8,785 nucleotides of DNA from assembly GCA_002419145.1 (NCBI GenBank), contig DIFN01000022.1, positions 33,437 to 42,221 of the forward strand, in the 5' to 3' direction. The notes below the pieces were generated by a model, which was given only the letters and a program-made list of their open reading frames with translations, was not told the origin of the DNA and ran no database searches. The stretch's first letter is position 1. Each line of letters begins with the position of its first letter. Positions 6,757 to 8,785 of the stretch are shown here, piece after piece. A program made the translations under genes and the position numbers. The stretch is from Mageeibacillus sp. UBA5747. Lineage in GTDB: Bacteria; Bacillota; Clostridia; Saccharofermentanales; UBA5734.

Positions 6757-8061
6757 CTAGTCCACCCGGCGAATTTTCGGTGGTTTGGGTGGAGCGGCCC
6801 GTCCTGTAGCCGCGGCGCGCTCGGTTGGCCTGACATAGGAGACATAGGTCCAAGTCAGGAAAACAATCAGCATCAGGCTCAGAAGGCCCAGAACGATGGC
6901 AACCACCATCCAGAGGTTGATTCCGGCTGGATTGCCCGGCACTTGGCTGGCTGCTGTGTCTGTCTGGCTGGCAACCGGTTGTGCAGCCTGATTGGACGTC
7001 TCGGCAGGGGTCGGTCCTTCTTGTGATTCGATCAGAAGATACGGAAAAATCATCTGTTTGTTCGGTTTGTAGAGGAAGAAGCCCTTCTGCCCGTCGCTGT
7101 CCATTAAATACAGCAGATACGTGTCTGTGTAAGGATCCTCCGGACCGCTCAGTTCAGACTTTTTCCAGCAATTGATCAACTGACCGTCGATGGTGACGCT
7201 GGTTGCAATGAAACCAGCGGGCACTTTGGCGCTGGCATCCGGCCGGATCAGGACAAATTCATGGCCAGGGATGATGAATGGATGGAAGGCATAGACCGAA
7301 TTGAAATTGGAATCATAAAAGAACAGGTTAGCACCGGCCGTCTCACTGTCCAGGTAGATCAGGACCAGGTCGCCTTTCTGGGATTTGAAAGCTTCCATCT
7401 GGATTCCACCGATGGCGATAGCCGTGCGGTAGAAACCAGCCGGTGTTGTCAAGGATTTGGGCAGTGGCAGGACGGTGTACGTTCCGTCGGAGAATTCCAG
7501 GACTGGGTTGGCTGCTGCGGTTGTTGTGGCTACCGGTTCCGTCGTGGTCGTGGCAGTCGTGGTTCCGGTTGCAATCACGGTTACAGCGACCGATGTGCTG
7601 ACTGGACTTTCGGAATTGATCACTATATCGGAGGTCGTAAAGGTACCGCCGCCCTCGGCTTTGGCTCGGAATGTCAGCTTGCACAGTTTGCTGGTGTTGG
7701 CCACACCCGTGTCACCGTAGGCATAAACCGATATGCTCGATCCGTTGTTGTCGACTGAACTGGCCCCATTGAGCCCAGTCAGGTCTGAACCAGAGACATA
7801 ATCAAACTTGCCCGTATCGAAGCTGACCGTCACCTGGTAGGCAGAGACTGTCACAGCCGGAACAGACAGAAAGGTGATGGTCACCGTTTTGCCAATTTCC
7901 ACTGATTCGGCACTGGCTGTCATCTGGCCGATCAGCCCTTCCGCCTGAACGGACGAAACTGGGAGCAGAGCAACTGTCAGCGTCAGAGTCAGAGCCAAGG
8001 CCAGGAACACTGGCAGGATACGGGGCTTTTTTGTCAGGACTTGCATCGGTCCTCCGGTCAT
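6757..8061 (-). CDS. Membrane-anchored cohesin-domain surface protein
   Basis: A 434-residue surface protein. Residues 1-40 form a signal peptide (basic KKPR, a long Leu/Ala/Thr core, likely cleavage after VQA at 40). Residues about 43-163 resemble a type I cohesin: IGKTVTITF, then AYQVTVSFDTGKFDYV, an alternating strand region and CKLTFRAKAEGGGTF. A Thr-rich linker (166-184) leads to a region of unknown function (about 186-344) that contains two copies of one module, each starting at PAGF. A second linker, one transmembrane helix (about 383-405) and a basic, Pro-rich tail ending KPPKIRRVD follow. Cohesins bind dockerins, and the gene just upstream encodes a dockerin, so a partnership is likely; this is inference. 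The first ATG overlaps the upstream stop (ATGA) but has no ribosome binding site; an ATG at 8046 has GGAGG 4 bases before it and would give MQVLTKK. No SLH or LPXTG anchor is present. Confidence 0.85.
   Translation of the reverse strand: MTGGPMQVLTKKPRILPVFLALALTLTLTVALLPVSSVQAEGLIGQMTASAESVEIGKTVTITFLSVPAVTVSAYQVTVSFDTGKFDYVSGSDLTGLNGASSVDNNGSSISVYAYGDTGVANTSKLCKLTFRAKAEGGGTFTTSDIVINSESPVSTSVAVTVIATGTTTATTTTEPVATTTAAANPVLEFSDGTYTVLPLPKSLTTPAGFYRTAIAIGGIQMEAFKSQKGDLVLIYLDSETAGANLFFYDSNFNSVYAFHPFIIPGHEFVLIRPDASAKVPAGFIATSVTIDGQLINCWKKSELSGPEDPYTDTYLLYLMDSDGQKGFFLYKPNKQMIFPYLLIESQEGPTPAETSNQAAQPVASQTDTAASQVPGNPAGINLWMVVAIVLGLLSLMLIVFLTWTYVSYVRPTERAAATGRAAPPKPPKIRRVD
8051..8055 (-). promoter_or_regulatory. 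GGAGG supporting an alternative cohesin-gene start
   Basis: GGAGG on the minus strand lies between the two candidate start codons of the cohesin gene. It cannot serve the first ATG (8061) but is 4 bases before the second (8046), a short yet usable spacing. Either the gene starts at 8046, or the 8061 ATG is used by reinitiation through the ATGA overlap. Both give an intact signal peptide. Confidence 0.5.
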
Positions 8062-8785
8062 TTATTGTTGATGGTCAATTTGTTCCGGACATGGGAGAAC
8101 GTTGTCGCGACATCCGTAATATTGACCTTGGTGTTGCGGTCGGTATCGGCAGCCATCTGGCTCGGGGCGCCCAAAGTCTGCTTGTTGCGCACATATTTGA
8201 ACAGCGTAGCCACATCGGTGATGTTGATCGAACCATCGCCATTGACATCGCCATAGACGATCGCCGTATAACTGGCCAAGGTCTGGCCGCCCGCTATGAC
8301 AGTGACTTTGGAGCCTGTGCCAATCGGGGCTGTACTGCTCAAGGTCTTTCCGGTCGGACTGACAACCGTCAGGGTAGCGCCTGTGGGGAGCGACACTTTG
8401 CTGGAAAGTTTCGATACAGTGTTCAGATTTTTGACGGGATCCAGGCCGGTGATTGTACTGCCGGAAATGGAGTAGACCGTACTTTGAATCGAACCTGTCA
8501 GCAATGCTGTGTCATCGCCACCACCACCACCGCTGCCGCCGCCAGCGCTCGAAGGTGTCGGAGCGGTTGTTGCGACGGGGGGGGCAGTCGGCAGAGTGGT
8601 GACCACCGGTGCTGTCAAGTCAGGTATGACAGCTGGCAGATATGTGGTTGTCGGAGCCGGAGCCGGCGTAGGTGTAGGGGTTGGTGTCGGAGTCGGTGTT
8701 GGCGTCGGCGTGGGCGTGGGCGTCGGCGTTGGTGTCGGCGTCGGCGTCGGCGTCGGCGTCGGTGTCGGTGTTGGTGTTGGTGTTG
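8058..8785 (-). CDS. Dockerin protein, C-terminal part (5' end outside window)
   Basis: The frame is open from the right edge to a TGA at 8058, giving 241 visible residues. An in-frame TTG at 8618 is not a credible start because coding sequence continues upstream of it. From the edge: about 20 Pro-Thr pairs, a Thr/Pro/Ala linker, a Gly-rich run (about residues 81-89), a beta-rich module (about 95-177, with GKTLSS and GSKVTVIAGG) of the kind often placed before dockerins, then a type I dockerin. The two calcium loops are DVNGDGSINITD (179-190) and DTDRNTKVNITD (213-224), each followed by a helix ending YVRNK or HVRNK. The loop ligands D/N/D/D and D/D/N/D are present. Dockerins bind cohesins and attach proteins to scaffolds outside the cell. 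The cargo domain is not visible; a carbohydrate-active enzyme is common but cannot be claimed. The stop overlaps the cohesin-gene ATG. Confidence 0.9.
   Translation of the reverse strand, partial: TPTPTPTPTPTPTPTPTPTPTPTPTPTPTPTPTPTPTPTPAPAPTTTYLPAVIPDLTAPVVTTLPTAPPVATTAPTPSSAGGGSGGGGGDDTALLTGSIQSTVYSISGSTITGLDPVKNLNTVSKLSSKVSLPTGATLTVVSPTGKTLSSTAPIGTGSKVTVIAGGQTLASYTAIVYGDVNGDGSINITDVATLFKYVRNKQTLGAPSQMAADTDRNTKVNITDVATTFSHVRNKLTINNK
8085..8249 (-). other. Type I dockerin domain (two EF-hand-like repeats)
   Basis: Repeat 1 spans 8187-8249 and repeat 2 spans 8085-8147, each 21 residues, joined by 13 residues. Both contain NITDVAT. Calcium ligands at loop positions 1, 3, 5 and 12 are D, N, D, D and D, D, N, D. 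Only about eight residues follow repeat 2 before the stop, so the domain is at the very C-terminus. Confidence 0.95.
8577..8584. repeat. Eight-base G/C homopolymer in the dockerin gene
   Basis: Eight G on the + strand (C on the coding strand) encode part of an Ala-Pro-Pro-Val segment in the linker. A one-base slip here would put the dockerin out of frame. It is a possible slippage site or a place for sequencing error. Confidence 0.85.
8664..8785 (-). repeat. Hexanucleotide repeat encoding a (Pro-Thr)n linker
   Basis: About 20 six-base units, on the + strand variants of GGTGTC, GGCGTC and GGTGTT, run to the window edge and encode alternating Pro and Thr on the minus strand. PT linkers of this kind join domains in secreted, often glycosylated proteins. 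The array continues beyond the window, so its full length is unknown. Confidence 0.95.

Noticed and set aside
8058..8618. Dockerin gene starting at an in-frame TTG at 8618
   Set aside because: The same frame continues without stop through a Pro/Thr linker to the window edge, and there is no signal peptide or ribosome binding site at 8618. The true start is outside the window.
8664..8785. CRISPR array or non-coding satellite
   Set aside because: The units are six bases with no spacers, and they keep an open frame that encodes alternating Pro and Thr continuous with the dockerin protein.

Overview
The window looks like a chromosomal segment from a Gram-positive anaerobe of the Clostridia (Bacillota). 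The reasons are strong AGGAGG-type ribosome binding sites, tightly packed genes, a cohesin/dockerin pair with Thr/Pro-rich linkers, and a surface protein held by a single C-terminal membrane helix with no sign of outer-membrane machinery. By eye the GC content is somewhat above 50%. The taxon is inferred from gene content only, and I cannot name a species.

Layout. Positions 1-122 hold no gene but carry a likely promoter and a strong ribosome binding site for prfC (peptide chain release factor 3, + strand, 123-1733). A strong intrinsic terminator follows prfC in the 131-bp convergent gap. Everything from 1865 to the right edge is on the minus strand and reads as one operon. In transcription order it contains: a secreted dockerin protein (5' end beyond the window), a membrane-anchored cohesin protein, a GtrA-family membrane protein, folC (folylpolyglutamate/dihydrofolate synthase), a single-pass membrane protein with TPR-like repeats, and thrC (threonine synthase). 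Junctions are a 4-base overlap (ATGA), 3-base gap, 2-base gap, 4-base overlap (TTGA) and 19-base gap. There is no room for internal promoters between genes, and the operon promoter lies outside the window.

How the genes may work together. The most interesting part is the right third. A protein ending in a two-repeat type I dockerin is translationally coupled to a protein with a signal peptide, one cohesin-like domain, a duplicated module of unknown function, and a C-terminal transmembrane helix with a basic tail. This looks like a minimal two-gene surface-display system: the cohesin protein would be the membrane anchor and the dockerin protein its cargo or adaptor. The catalytic or binding part of the dockerin protein, if any, lies outside the window. 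The GtrA homologue could supply lipid-linked sugar for cell-envelope or linker glycosylation, and the TPR protein is another envelope protein with Ser/Thr-rich linkers; both links are inference. FolC and ThrC are ordinary metabolic enzymes that appear to share the transcript.
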